Source: Phycisphaerales bacterium (GTDB lineage Bacteria; Planctomycetota; Phycisphaerae; Phycisphaerales; UBA1924). Taken from it: 64,000 bases of DNA. Of this stretch, positions 21,358-30,562 are shown in pieces. The notes under the pieces are model-generated. The model was not told the origin of the DNA, searched no databases, and worked only from the letters and a program-made list of their open reading frames with translations. The position numbers and the translations under genes were made by a program. Location: positions 1 to 64,000 of the forward strand of contig JADYXW010000090.1 in NCBI GenBank assembly GCA_020853975.1, in the 5' to 3' direction. Every line of letters begins with the position of its first letter. Position 1 is the first letter of the stretch.

Positions 21358-22545
21358 ATGCGCAGCATTCTCGCCGGGTGTGTCTCACTGTCCCTGCTCG
21401 CCGTGGCCGGCCCAGCCCTGGGCCAGCCGTTTACGTATCAGGGCGAGCTCAAGCTCGGAAGCGTGCCCGTCACCACTCCCCAGGACTTTGAGTTCAGGCT
21501 CTTTCTGACCGACGCAGGCCCGACGCAGATCGGCCTCACTTCCACCGCCTCCGACCTGCCCCTCGACGCCGGCCGGTTTACCGCGACCATCGATCCCGGC
21601 CCCGGCGTGCTGACCGGGCAGGACCTGTGGCTCGAGATCTCGGTCCGGCCCGGTGACTCCTCCGGGGCGTTCACGGTGCTCGAACCCCGGCAGAAACTCG
21701 CGCCCACGCCCTACGCCGCCCGCGCGCTCGCGGAGTGGTGGCAGCCCGCGCCGAACGCGAGCGTCCTGACCAACGACCCGCTGCGCCAGCGCGTCCTCAT
21801 CAACCGCGAGAACCCGCTCACCGGCGCGGAGTACTTCGGGTTCTCGGCGCCCGTCAGCGACGGCTCCTTCGGCGGCATGTACATCAACACGCCGGGAGTC
21901 AACTCCATCCCGTTCTACGGCTACAGCACCGGCAACGGCGCCCGGGCCTGTTGGACCTTCTACAAGGGCGACTCCCAGACCTGGGGCGTGTACAACTTCG
22001 GCGAGCGGCTCCTCATCGACTCCGGGGGCAACGTCGGCATCGGCGTCACCCCCATCGTGAAGCTCGACGTCGCAGGCGCGGTGCGGGCCAGCTCCTTCGC
22101 GTACTCCAGCCCTGTGCAACGCACCATCTCGATCCCCGGCGCGGCGTTCCAGCCCACCACCGCCGGGAACCTGCTGACCGTCGAGAACGCGATCTCGGGG
22201 ACGTTCTTCGACGCCTCCGTCGGCGCCGCCGGACTGGTCGCCCCGGTGCAACTACCCCAGGGCGCCACGCTGCAGTTCGCGACCGTCTGGGTCTTTGAGA
22301 ACGGCCCCGGCGCCTTCACCCTCAAGCTGCAGAGGCGTGTCCACGGCCAGTTCGGGTCGGTCAACGTCGTCACGTCGGCGCCGAGCGCCAACTCCGGGAA
22401 CATCCAGACCCTCTCGGTGGGCACGCCCGTCACGATCGACAACACCCTCAACTCGTACTACCTGCTCGTGGAGAACGGCGACTGGCAGGGCTCCGGGAGC
22501 AGCCTCTACAGCGCCACAGTCACCTACACACAGACATCGCCCTGA
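21358..22545 (+). CDS. Exported protein with tail-fibre-like repeat motif
   Basis: The 395-residue protein has a clear signal peptide (ILAGCVSLSLLAVAGPALG), cleaved before QPFTYQGEL. The first ~120 residues are beta-rich and end in APTPYAARALAE, a phrase common in secreted planctomycete and other bacterial proteins that also carry the GNVGIGVTPIVKLDVAGAVR motif found near residue 225 here. That motif recurs in phage tail-fibre and surface proteins ahead of repeats. The C-terminal ~150 residues are Thr/Ser/Asn-rich beta sequence. A GGAGGAGG ribosome site precedes the ATG. Exact role unknown. Confidence 0.8.
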   Translation: MRSILAGCVSLSLLAVAGPALGQPFTYQGELKLGSVPVTTPQDFEFRLFLTDAGPTQIGLTSTASDLPLDAGRFTATIDPGPGVLTGQDLWLEISVRPGDSSGAFTVLEPRQKLAPTPYAARALAEWWQPAPNASVLTNDPLRQRVLINRENPLTGAEYFGFSAPVSDGSFGGMYINTPGVNSIPFYGYSTGNGARACWTFYKGDSQTWGVYNFGERLLIDSGGNVGIGVTPIVKLDVAGAVRASSFAYSSPVQRTISIPGAAFQPTTAGNLLTVENAISGTFFDASVGAAGLVAPVQLPQGATLQFATVWVFENGPGAFTLKLQRRVHGQFGSVNVVTSAPSANSGNIQTLSVGTPVTIDNTLNSYYLLVENGDWQGSGSSLYSATVTYTQTSP

Positions 22546-22560
22546 GACGTATCCTCACGC

Positions 22561-24294
22561 ATGATGCGAGCGGGCGTCCTCCTCACAGTGCTCTCGGCCC
22601 TCTGCGGCGATGTATCGGCGGAGCCGGACCCGCTGGTGCTGGAACCGGTCGCGCGGCTCGCGCCCGGGGCCCGGGACGAGACGTCGGGAATCGTGCGGAG
22701 CCGGCGTGATCCGGACGTGTTCTGGGTGGCGGGCGACTCGGGCAACCCGGCGAGGGTCTATCCGGTGCGGGCGGACGGTTCGCTCGCGTGGGCCGCGAAG
22801 GGCGTGGAGGTGCTCGCCTCGCGGAACACGGACTGGGAGGACCTGGCGATCGATGCGTCCGGGAGGCTGATCATCGCGGACCTCGGGAACAACGCGCAGG
22901 GACGGACGGACCTGAGGCTGTACGTGCTCCCCGAGCCACGGACGGGAACGGAGAGCGCCCCCGCCGCCGAAGAGTGGCACGTTTTCTACCCCGATCAGGC
23001 CCGGAAGGACGGGAAGCCAGCGGGACCGGCGAACTTCGATTGCGAGGCGATCTTCACCATCGCCGACGGCGTGTACCTGCTGACGAAGCACCGATCTGAC
23101 ACGCGGACGAAGATGTACCGCGTGGATCGCGGGGAGGACGGCGGGATGGAGCGGCGGGACACGCTGCCCCCATGGTCGATGCTGACGTACATCGACTCGT
23201 TCGACGCGGGCGGGATGGTGACGGCGGCGGACGCGAGCGAGGACGGCCTGCGTCTCGCGGTGTTGACCTATGGGCGTGTGTGGGTGTTCGAGAGGGCGGA
23301 CGTGCTCACGCCTTTCTTCGCGGGCCGCGTGCTGAGCAGGCGCATTGAGGCCGAACGCAGCGGGGGCGTGCTGGAATCGATCTGCTTCGGGGCGGACGGC
23401 ACGCTGGTGCTGGCGGCGGAGAACGGACACATGTACCGGTTGCCGTCCACAGAGCTGGCGGAGACACGCCCGGCGCGGGCGGTTCCCGCCGGGCCGGCCG
23501 AGCGCGACCTTGTGGTGATGTCGTTCAACATCCGGTACGCGGGCGGGGACAAGGGGCCGAACGCGTGGGACAGGCGGCGGGAACTGGTGCTGGGCGAGAT
23601 CGAGCGCGAGTCGCCGGACCTGCTGGGGCTTCAGGAGGTGGAGGAGGTGCAGGCCGAATGGCTGCGCGGCGCGCTGCCCGCGTACGGGTTCCATGGCGTC
23701 GGGCGCGCGGATGGGGATCGAAAGGGGGAGTTCGCCCCGGTGATGTTCCGCACGGAGCGGTTCGAAGTGCTCGAAGGTGGGCACTTCTGGCTGAGCGAGA
23801 CGCCGGAGGTCCCCGGCAGCAACGGATGGGACGGCGCGTGCGAACGGATGGCCTCGTGGGTGAGGCTGCGCGACAAGAGGACGTCCGGCACGCTGCTGGT
23901 GCTCAACACGCACCTGGACCACGTGGGCGTGCGAGCGCGCGCGGAGGGCCTGACGCTGGTCCGCGAGCGGCTCAGGACGCTCCGGCGCGAGGGCGACGGC
24001 GTGATCGTCACCGGGGACTTCAACACGGGCGCGGAGGGCGAGCAGGCGCCCTTGCTCATCGGGGGAGAAGGTCCGATGCGGCTGGCCGATACCTTCCGCG
24101 AGGTCTTCCCGACGCGCGACGATGACGAAGCATCCTTCAACGCCTGGTCTTTCACGCTGAGGGGAGCGAGGATCGACTGGGTGCTGGCGTCGCTCGACCT
24201 GTGCCCCGTGAGCGCGGCGATCGACCGACGCGTGCCGGGTGGACGGCATCCCTCGGACCACTACCCGGTAACGGCTCGGCTGCGGCGGCGGTGA
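22561..24294 (+). CDS. Exported propeller-like domain fused to endonuclease/exonuclease/phosphatase domain
   Basis: The 577-residue protein has a signal peptide, then about 290 residues of propeller-like sequence (ETSGIVRSRRDPDVFWVAGD, LIIADLGNNAQGRTDLRL, YLLTKHRSDTRTKMYRV). The C-terminal half is a complete EEP fold: the Asn in VMSFNIRYAGGD, the metal-binding Glu in LLGLQEVEEV, LNTHLDHVG, TGDFN and the final SDHYPVTARL. EEP enzymes hydrolyse phosphodiesters in DNA, phosphoinositides or sphingomyelin; the substrate here is not evident. It starts 15 bases after the upstream gene with no clear ribosome site. Base use changes sharply to G-rich at this gene. Confidence 0.88.
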   Translation: MMRAGVLLTVLSALCGDVSAEPDPLVLEPVARLAPGARDETSGIVRSRRDPDVFWVAGDSGNPARVYPVRADGSLAWAAKGVEVLASRNTDWEDLAIDASGRLIIADLGNNAQGRTDLRLYVLPEPRTGTESAPAAEEWHVFYPDQARKDGKPAGPANFDCEAIFTIADGVYLLTKHRSDTRTKMYRVDRGEDGGMERRDTLPPWSMLTYIDSFDAGGMVTAADASEDGLRLAVLTYGRVWVFERADVLTPFFAGRVLSRRIEAERSGGVLESICFGADGTLVLAAENGHMYRLPSTELAETRPARAVPAGPAERDLVVMSFNIRYAGGDKGPNAWDRRRELVLGEIERESPDLLGLQEVEEVQAEWLRGALPAYGFHGVGRADGDRKGEFAPVMFRTERFEVLEGGHFWLSETPEVPGSNGWDGACERMASWVRLRDKRTSGTLLVLNTHLDHVGVRARAEGLTLVRERLRTLRREGDGVIVTGDFNTGAEGEQAPLLIGGEGPMRLADTFREVFPTRDDDEASFNAWSFTLRGARIDWVLASLDLCPVSAAIDRRVPGGRHPSDHYPVTARLRRR

Positions 24295-24471
24295 GTGGCC
24301 AGCATCGCCGGCCCACGGCAGCGCTTCGGCCGCCGGCACGGCTTGCGTTGGTGCTCCGCTGGCTGAGGCCGAGCAGGCCGGCCGGGGGAACAGACGCTGA
24401 CCTCGGGGCGCAACGCGAAAGAAGAGCGTTGGGAGTGGAGGCCCGTCGAGGGGCCCCGGCCGCACCGTTCG

Positions 24472-24500
24472 GTGACTTTCAGGGGCTTGCGGCCTATGCT
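24472..24500 (+). promoter_or_regulatory. Sigma70-like promoter of efp
   Basis: GTGACT and TATGCT are separated by 17 bases, about 65 bases before the efp ATG and inside a 270-base intergenic stretch. Each hexamer matches consensus at four of six positions. Confidence 0.4.
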
Positions 24501-24566
24501 TTCCTCCCGCAAAACGGGCGTCCATTCGGGGCGTCCGGGGCGGGGAGCACGACAAGGACACGCAGC

Positions 24567-25121
24567 ATGCAGGCGAGCAACCTCAGGCCCGGCCAGGGCG
24601 TTCGGATGGACGGCAAGGTGTACGTGATCACGGGCATCGAGCACCGCACGCCGGGCAACCTGCGGGCGTTCGTGCAACTCAAGTACCGCGACGTGCTGAA
24701 GGGCCTGACGAACGAGAAGCGCTTTGCCCCCACCGCCGAGATGGAGCTGGTGGAGCTGGACCGGCGCGAGATGGAGTATCTGTACTCCGACAACACGGGC
24801 GCCACGTTCATGGACAGCGAGTCCTACGAGCAGTATGTGCTGAACGAGGGCGTGCTGGGTGACTCGCTGCTATTCCTGAAGCCGAACACCAAGGCCATCG
24901 TGCTGATGCAGGACGGCAACCCGCTGATGGTGGAACTGCCCCCCACGGTGGAGCTGGCGGTGAAGGACTGCCCGCCCGAGGTGAAGGGCGCGACCGTGAC
25001 GAACCAGCTCAAGGACGCGGAGATGGAGACGGGGCTCAAGATTCGCGTGCCGGGGTTCATCAAGGTGGGTGAGACGCTGCGTATCTCGACGGTGACCCGC
25101 GAGTATCAGTCCCGCGCCTGA
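24567..25121 (+). CDS. efp: Elongation factor P
   Basis: This is a translation factor that relieves ribosome stalling at consecutive prolines. The 184-residue protein has all three domains (KOW-like, OB, OB). The C-terminal domain carries ATVTNQLKDAEMETGLKIRVPGF. The track starts at 24201; the true ATG is at 24567 (MQASNLRPGQGVRMDGK). The tip of domain I reads TPGNLRAF where E. coli has KPGKGQAF, so the residue at the modified-lysine position is Asn. Neither the lysine used by EpmA nor an arginine in the EarP-type position is obvious. It is a single gene with its own promoter and a strong terminator. Confidence 0.95.
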   Translation: MQASNLRPGQGVRMDGKVYVITGIEHRTPGNLRAFVQLKYRDVLKGLTNEKRFAPTAEMELVELDRREMEYLYSDNTGATFMDSESYEQYVLNEGVLGDSLLFLKPNTKAIVLMQDGNPLMVELPPTVELAVKDCPPEVKGATVTNQLKDAEMETGLKIRVPGFIKVGETLRISTVTREYQSRA

Positions 25122-25147
25122 GCCTCTGGAACTTGGAGCGATCGCAC

Positions 25148-25180
25148 CGCCCCGGGCCGTCCCGGGGCGTGTTTGTTTTT
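25148..25180 (+). terminator. Strong intrinsic terminator of efp
   Basis: CGCCCCGGG and CCCGGGGCG pair around a CCGT loop and are followed by TGTTTGTTTTT. It starts 26 bases after the efp stop. Confidence 0.88.
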
Positions 25181-25258
25181 GGGGCGCCGCGGGCGGCGGG
25201 GCGGGGCATGCGGTAGGATGCGGATCGCGGCGGACAGCCGCGTGGAGAACGAGGCGCT

Positions 25259-28200
25259 ATGACCAAGTCACCGGGAATTGTGAAGGTGGGACTTGCCCGT
25301 TGGCCCCTGATGCTCGCGCTGCTGGCGGGGGGCGTGCACGCGGCGCCGACGCAGGAGCAGCCGGCGAAGCAGGGCCAGCCGGAGACGGCGAAGGGCGAGG
25401 GGACGCAGGCCGCGGATGCCACGCCGACGGATGCACAGCCGGCTGATGCGAAGCCGGAGGAGACCAAGAAGCCAGAGCCCCGCATGAAGGCGGATTTGCT
25501 GGGCGCGTTCTCGGCGAGGTCGATCGGCCCGGCGCTGACAGGCGGGCGCATCGGGGACATTGTGGTGAACCCCGCGAACAGGGCCGAGATCTACGCGGCG
25601 GCGGCCTCGGGGGGCGTGTGGAAGAGCACGAGCGGCGGGGTGACCTGGAGCCCGATCTTCGAGGGCGAAGGGTCGTACTCGATCGGGTGCCTGGCGCTCG
25701 ACCCGTCGAACCCGAGCGTGCTCTGGGTGGGCTCGGGAGAGAACAACAGCCAGCGGAGCGTCTCGTGGGGGGACGGTGTGTACGTGTCGCGCGACTCGGG
25801 GAAGTCGTTCACGAACATGGGGCTCAGGGAGAGCGAGCACATCGGGATGGTCCGCGTGGACCCGCGGAACAGCGACGTGGTGTTCGTCGCGGCCCAGGGG
25901 CCGCTGTGGAAGACGGGGGGCGAGCGCGGGCTGTACCGGACCGCCGACGGCGGGAAGACGTGGGAGCGAGTGCTGCACGTGGACGACGACACGGGCGTGA
26001 GCGAGGTGCACCTGGACCCCAGGAACCCGGACGTGATGTACGCGTCGTCGTACCAGCGACGGCGGCACGTGTGGACGCTGATCAACGGCGGGCCCGGGAG
26101 CGGGGTGCATAAGTCAACGGACGGGGGAAAGACCTGGCGGGCGATCAACAAGGGGCTGCCTGGGGGCGACCGGGGACGCATCGGGCTGGCGGTGTCGCCC
26201 GCGAACCCGGACGTGCTCTACGCGATCGTGGAAGCGCCCGAGGGTGCGGGCGGGGTTTTCCGGTCGCTGGACCGGGGCGAGTCCTGGGAGAAGCGGTCGT
26301 CGTACATGACCAGCAGCCCGCAGTATTACAACGAGCTGGTGCCGCACCCGACCAACGCCGACACGCTGTACTTCCTCGACACGGTCGTGCAGATCAGCAC
26401 CGACGGCGGGGCGAGCGTGCGGGCGACGCCCCTGCCCAACAAGCACGTGGACAGCCACGCGCTGTGGATCGACCCGACCAACCCGGCGCACATGCTGGAG
26501 GGGAACGACGGCGGGCTCTACGAGACCTGGGACACGGGCGAGACCTGGCGGATGTTCACGAACATCTCGGTCACGCAGTTCTACAAGATCGCCGTGGACA
26601 ACTCCGAGCCCTTCTATTGGGTGTACGGCGGGACGCAGGACAACAACACCGTGGGCGGGCCGAGCCGGACGTTCGACGACGCGGGCGTGCGGAACGAGGA
26701 CTGGTTCGTGACCACGGGAGGGGACGGCTTTGACCCCGCGGTGGACCCGACGAACCCCGACGTCGTGTACTCCCAGTGGCAGCACGGGGGGCTGGTGCGG
26801 TTTGACCGGCGCAGCGGCGAGGCGATCGACATCAAGCCCCGCGAGCGTGAGGGCGACGAGCCGAACGTGTGGAACTGGGACAGCCCGCTCTTGATCAGCC
26901 CGCACGACCCGGCGAGGCTGTACTTCGCGGGGAGGAAGCTCTTCCGGAGCGACGACCGCGGGAACTCGTGGCGGGCGGTCTCTCCACAGTTGCACCGCGG
27001 GCTCGACCGAAACACGCTGGAGGTGATGGGGAAGGTGCAGACGCCCGAGGCGACGGCGAAGCACATGTCTACGTCGATCTATGGCAACTGCGTGGCGCTG
27101 AGCGAATCACCCCGCGTCGAGGGGCTGCTCTACGTCGGGACCGACGACGGGCTGGTGCAGGTGAGCGAGAACGGCGGGGAGTCATGGCGGAGGATCGAGA
27201 ACTTCCCGGTGGTGCCCGAGCGGACCTACGTGAGCTGCCTGACCGCCTCGCCGATCTCGCCCGACACGGTCTTTGCGACGTTCGACAACCACAAGATGGG
27301 CGACTTCAAGCCCTATGTCCTGCGGAGCGATGACCGGGGCGTGACGTGGAAGCCGATCACAGGGGACCTGCCCGAGCGGAACACGTGCTACAGCATCCGG
27401 CAGGACCCGGTGAAGGCCGAGATGCTCTTCGTGGGGACCGAGTACGGCGCGTTCGTGACGCTGGACGGCGGTGAGAAGTGGTGGAAGGTGCCCGGTCTGC
27501 CCACCATCAGCGTGAAGGATGTCGAGCTGCAGACGCGCGAGTGCGACCTGGTGCTCGGAACGTTCGGGCGGGGGGTCTACATCGCGGAGAACTACGCGCC
27601 GCTGCGGGAGCTGAGCGAGGAGCTGCTGGCGGAGGAGGCGCACCTGTTCGCGGCCCGGGACGCCGTGAGTTATGTGCCCTGGGCGAGATTGGGGAGCGCG
27701 AAGGGCTGTCAGGGGTCGGCGTATTACGCGGCGGCGAACCCGCCCGTGGCGGCGACATTTACGTACTACCTCAAGGAGGGGCTCAAGGGCCGCAAGCAGC
27801 AGAGGAAGGACGACAAGGACCGCGACCTCAAGGCGAACTATCCGTCGATCGAGGAACTGCGGGCGGAGGACCGGGAGCTGGAGCCCAAGGTCTTCATGGA
27901 GGTGCGGGACGCGGAGGGCGGGCTGGTGACGGCCTTTGGCGTGGGCTCGGGGGCGGGGCTGCAGCGGGCGACCTGGAACCTCAGGTACCCGTCCGCCAGG
28001 CCGGCGAGCAGCGGCGACCTGCCCGACGGCATGGCGGGGGCCGGGCCCCTGGCCCCGGCGGGGGACTACAGCGTGACGCTGCTCAGGCGCGTGGAGGGCG
28101 TGAACACCGTCATCGCCGCGCCGGTGCCGTTCCGCGTGAAGACGCTGGACCGCGCGGCGTTTGCGGCGAGGGGAGAGGCGGCGGCGGAAAAGTTCGCCTA

Positions 28201-28660
28201 TCAGCGCGAAGTGCAGGGGCTGCAGCGAGCGGTCGAGGCGGCGGCGATGTTCGTGGGCGAGGTACAGGAGCGCATCGGCCACATCCGACGTGCGCTGGCG
28301 ACCACGCCCGGCCTCGCGCACGACTGGTCGGCGGATATCGAGAGACTGCGCCTGGCGGCGGAAGATGCGAGGATCGCGCTGCGGGGCGACCCGGTGCTCG
28401 CGAAGCGTGCCGAGCCCGAGCCGCCATCGATCGCGGAGCGCGTGTCCATCGCGCTGGATGAAACACTGGGCAATACTCAGCCCCCTACCGGGACGATGCG
28501 CGAGCAGCACACCATCGCGAAGAAGGAGTTTGAGGGGGTGATGGAGCAGCTCGCCGTGCTGCGGGACGACCTGAAGACCCTCGAGGCGGGGCTGGACGCG
28601 GCGGGGGCCCCACCCACGCCCGGGAGGTTCCCGGTGTGGCCGGTGGCCTCCGGAAAGTAG
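25259..28660 (+). CDS. Large exported BNR/Asp-box repeat protein (sortilin-like propellers)
   Basis: The 1,133-residue protein has a signal peptide (LMLALLAGGVHA), then a low-complexity Ala/Pro/Lys/Glu linker. At least ten Asp-box repeats of the S-x-D-x-G-x-T-W type follow (STSGGVTWS, SRDSGKSFT, TADGGKTWE, STDGGKTWR, SLDRGESWE, TWDTGETWR, SDDRGNSWR, SENGGESWR, SDDRGVTWK). Such repeats cap blades of beta-propellers in sialidases, VPS10/sortilin domains and related secreted glycosidase-like proteins. No sialidase catalytic set is evident. After about residue 770 come a linker rich in Lys/Asp, a beta domain (VFMEVRDAEGGLVTAFG) and a C-terminal coiled-coil-like region. A GAGG precedes the ATG. 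Role unknown. Confidence 0.88.
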   Translation: MTKSPGIVKVGLARWPLMLALLAGGVHAAPTQEQPAKQGQPETAKGEGTQAADATPTDAQPADAKPEETKKPEPRMKADLLGAFSARSIGPALTGGRIGDIVVNPANRAEIYAAAASGGVWKSTSGGVTWSPIFEGEGSYSIGCLALDPSNPSVLWVGSGENNSQRSVSWGDGVYVSRDSGKSFTNMGLRESEHIGMVRVDPRNSDVVFVAAQGPLWKTGGERGLYRTADGGKTWERVLHVDDDTGVSEVHLDPRNPDVMYASSYQRRRHVWTLINGGPGSGVHKSTDGGKTWRAINKGLPGGDRGRIGLAVSPANPDVLYAIVEAPEGAGGVFRSLDRGESWEKRSSYMTSSPQYYNELVPHPTNADTLYFLDTVVQISTDGGASVRATPLPNKHVDSHALWIDPTNPAHMLEGNDGGLYETWDTGETWRMFTNISVTQFYKIAVDNSEPFYWVYGGTQDNNTVGGPSRTFDDAGVRNEDWFVTTGGDGFDPAVDPTNPDVVYSQWQHGGLVRFDRRSGEAIDIKPREREGDEPNVWNWDSPLLISPHDPARLYFAGRKLFRSDDRGNSWRAVSPQLHRGLDRNTLEVMGKVQTPEATAKHMSTSIYGNCVALSESPRVEGLLYVGTDDGLVQVSENGGESWRRIENFPVVPERTYVSCLTASPISPDTVFATFDNHKMGDFKPYVLRSDDRGVTWKPITGDLPERNTCYSIRQDPVKAEMLFVGTEYGAFVTLDGGEKWWKVPGLPTISVKDVELQTRECDLVLGTFGRGVYIAENYAPLRELSEELLAEEAHLFAARDAVSYVPWARLGSAKGCQGSAYYAAANPPVAATFTYYLKEGLKGRKQQRKDDKDRDLKANYPSIEELRAEDRELEPKVFMEVRDAEGGLVTAFGVGSGAGLQRATWNLRYPSARPASSGDLPDGMAGAGPLAPAGDYSVTLLRRVEGVNTVIAAPVPFRVKTLDRAAFAARGEAAAEKFAYQREVQGLQRAVEAAAMFVGEVQERIGHIRRALATTPGLAHDWSADIERLRLAAEDARIALRGDPVLAKRAEPEPPSIAERVSIALDETLGNTQPPTGTMREQHTIAKKEFEGVMEQLAVLRDDLKTLEAGLDAAGAPPTPGRFPVWPVASGK

Positions 28661-28691
28661 CGCGTGGGCGACCGAGAAGCGGGCACTGGAC

Positions 28692-28717
28692 AAAAAAGGC
28701 CCCGCCGATGCGGGGCC
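28692..28717 (-). terminator. Intrinsic terminator of the CvpA-like/GspE-like operon
   Basis: GGCCCCGC and GCGGGGCC form a perfect 8-bp stem with a four-base loop. On the minus strand it is followed by six T. It lies about 50 bases beyond the stop at 28769. Confidence 0.85.
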
Positions 28718-28768
28718 CTGGTGCGGGGCTGGACGGGTTGCGGAGCGCCGCGGTCCGGGCCGCTCGGG

Positions 28769-30544
28769 TCAGTTGGTGCGCTGCGTCACGTCGCAGGGGA
28801 TGGGCGGGTTGAAGTCGTACATGACCTTCTGGCCCTTGTTGAAGGACTTGATGCTGCGGCCGAAGCTCACCTGGAAGATGAGGATGAGGCGTTGCTGCGG
28901 GCGGCTGCGGCTGAGGTTGGGCATCTCGCTCATGGCGCGGATGGGACGGGCGGGGTCGAACCGCAGCTTGTACATCGTCTCGTCCTCGTAGATGTAGCCC
29001 ACTGGCTCGTAGGTCTCACCCTGGGTGTCGACAAGCAGGGGCGGGAGGATGGCCTCCGCGGCGTCGAGCGTTCGGCCCAGCAGGCTGACGCGGCTGGTGC
29101 TGTCCACGCGGATCTGGACCATCACCCGGTCGCTGCTGGCGGCGAACTGGGTGATGCGGAGCTTGCGTTCCGTCACGTTCTGCCACTTGCGAGCCTCTTC
29201 GACAGTTGCGGTGAGCTCTCCGGAGACCACGTGCCACTGGCTGCCCTCGCCGAGCTGAAGGGTGCCGTGCTGGCCCTCCTGCAGGTTGTACATCGGGATG
29301 GCGTTGGAGACGCTGACATCGGGGATCTGCACGGGCTGGCCTGGGCGGGCCTGGGTCTGGACCGTGGTGTCGTTGCCGGTGGTGCCGGTGGGGAGCGCGG
29401 CAGGGTTGCCCACGCCCATGGCGGCGAGGCCGCCCGCGTCACGCTCGCGGAAGGTGGCGAAGGTCTTGGAGGCGGGCGTCGTGAGCTCGAGGCGAGCACC
29501 CTTGACGTAGACCGCGACGGGGTTGAAGCCGCTGCGGCAGGGGAACTCGAAGGCCATGGTGGCCTCGGAAGCGGATCCGATGGAGGCGATGAAGGTGCCG
29601 CCGGAGTCGAAGCGGAAGCGGGCGGCGCCGGGCGTGGCGGGGTCGGCCTGAGTGGTGACGGCAAAGGGGAAGGAGATATCCCGCTCGCCGGCGCTGTTCT
29701 CGGAGACCATCATGATCTGCGGGGCGCCGATGGCGACGCGGCCATCCTTTTCTCGGGCGGGCGCCTGGAACGTGATGATGACACCCTCGATGCGCGTGTC
29801 GGGCGGGTACGCGTCGCCCTGGGGGTCCACGACGCTCTGGACGCCGTTGTTCCAGGTGTCCTTGAGGACCTCGGAGAACTGGTGGCCCTCGCCGCCAACG
29901 ACGAAGCGGCCCCGGAGCTCAAAGTCGCCCGGGCGGAAGGTGTTTCTGCCCGCGTTGTCGAAGGGGGAGATGCGCATACCGCTGCCCATTTCATGGATGG
30001 CGGGGTGCCACTTGGCGAGGCTCTCGTCGGAGCGGAGGGCCCGCTCGGAGAGGTGGCCATAGAGGCGTGCGGTCATCTTGTCGAAGGGGACCCAGAGCGC
30101 GGAGTTGCGGACGACGCTGCCCGTGGGGGAGTAGTCGAACGACTGGGGGCCGACGAAATCGACGCGGAGGTATGAAAGGGAGATGACAGCGATGCCGACT
30201 GAGATGGCGCCGGACATAGCGCCGAGGAGTGCGCCGCCCGCGTAGTTGGCGCCGCCGCTGACGATGACGTTGGAACGGAGGACGCGGTCCGCGATGAAAC
30301 GGAAGAGGACGAGGGAGACGGCGAAGGGAACGATGAGGGCGAGCCCCCAGGCGGAGCCGTCGATGAAGCCGACGCTGCTGGTGCCGCCAAGGATCGCGTA
30401 GCCCAGGGGCTCCCAGAGGGCGAAGGCGAAGGCTCCGGCGATGATGGTGCAGAGGAAGTGGATGAGGGCGGAGAAGAAGCCTCTGGTCAGCCAGATGTAG
30501 GCGATGAGGAAGACCAGAAAGATGGACACAGCGGAAAGGATCAT
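28769..30544 (-). CDS. CvpA-like membrane protein with large soluble domain
   Basis: The 591-residue protein has four N-terminal helices (about 2-19, 25-45, 66-83 and 99-123) arranged like the CvpA/colicin V production family, including a Gly/Ala-rich fourth helix (YAGGALLGAMSGAISVG). The remaining ~460 residues are soluble and beta-rich with no recognised family; on hydrophobicity they would lie outside the cytoplasm. CvpA itself is only 160-190 residues, so this is an extended form. It follows the GspE-like gene by 18 bases and ends at a good terminator, so the two form an operon. The pairing suggests a shared envelope function, perhaps assembly or export. Confidence 0.75.
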   Translation of the reverse strand: MILSAVSIFLVFLIAYIWLTRGFFSALIHFLCTIIAGAFAFALWEPLGYAILGGTSSVGFIDGSAWGLALIVPFAVSLVLFRFIADRVLRSNVIVSGGANYAGGALLGAMSGAISVGIAVISLSYLRVDFVGPQSFDYSPTGSVVRNSALWVPFDKMTARLYGHLSERALRSDESLAKWHPAIHEMGSGMRISPFDNAGRNTFRPGDFELRGRFVVGGEGHQFSEVLKDTWNNGVQSVVDPQGDAYPPDTRIEGVIITFQAPAREKDGRVAIGAPQIMMVSENSAGERDISFPFAVTTQADPATPGAARFRFDSGGTFIASIGSASEATMAFEFPCRSGFNPVAVYVKGARLELTTPASKTFATFRERDAGGLAAMGVGNPAALPTGTTGNDTTVQTQARPGQPVQIPDVSVSNAIPMYNLQEGQHGTLQLGEGSQWHVVSGELTATVEEARKWQNVTERKLRITQFAASSDRVMVQIRVDSTSRVSLLGRTLDAAEAILPPLLVDTQGETYEPVGYIYEDETMYKLRFDPARPIRAMSEMPNLSRSRPQQRLILIFQVSFGRSIKSFNKGQKVMYDFNPPIPCDVTQRTN

Positions 30545-30562
30545 TGGGCCGGTCTCCTGGAG

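Noticed and set aside
21145-24566. Replication origin with DnaA boxes at the skew switch
   Set aside because: No TTATCCACA-like boxes, AT-rich unwinding region or dnaA/dnaN gene were seen, so only the skew change is reported.
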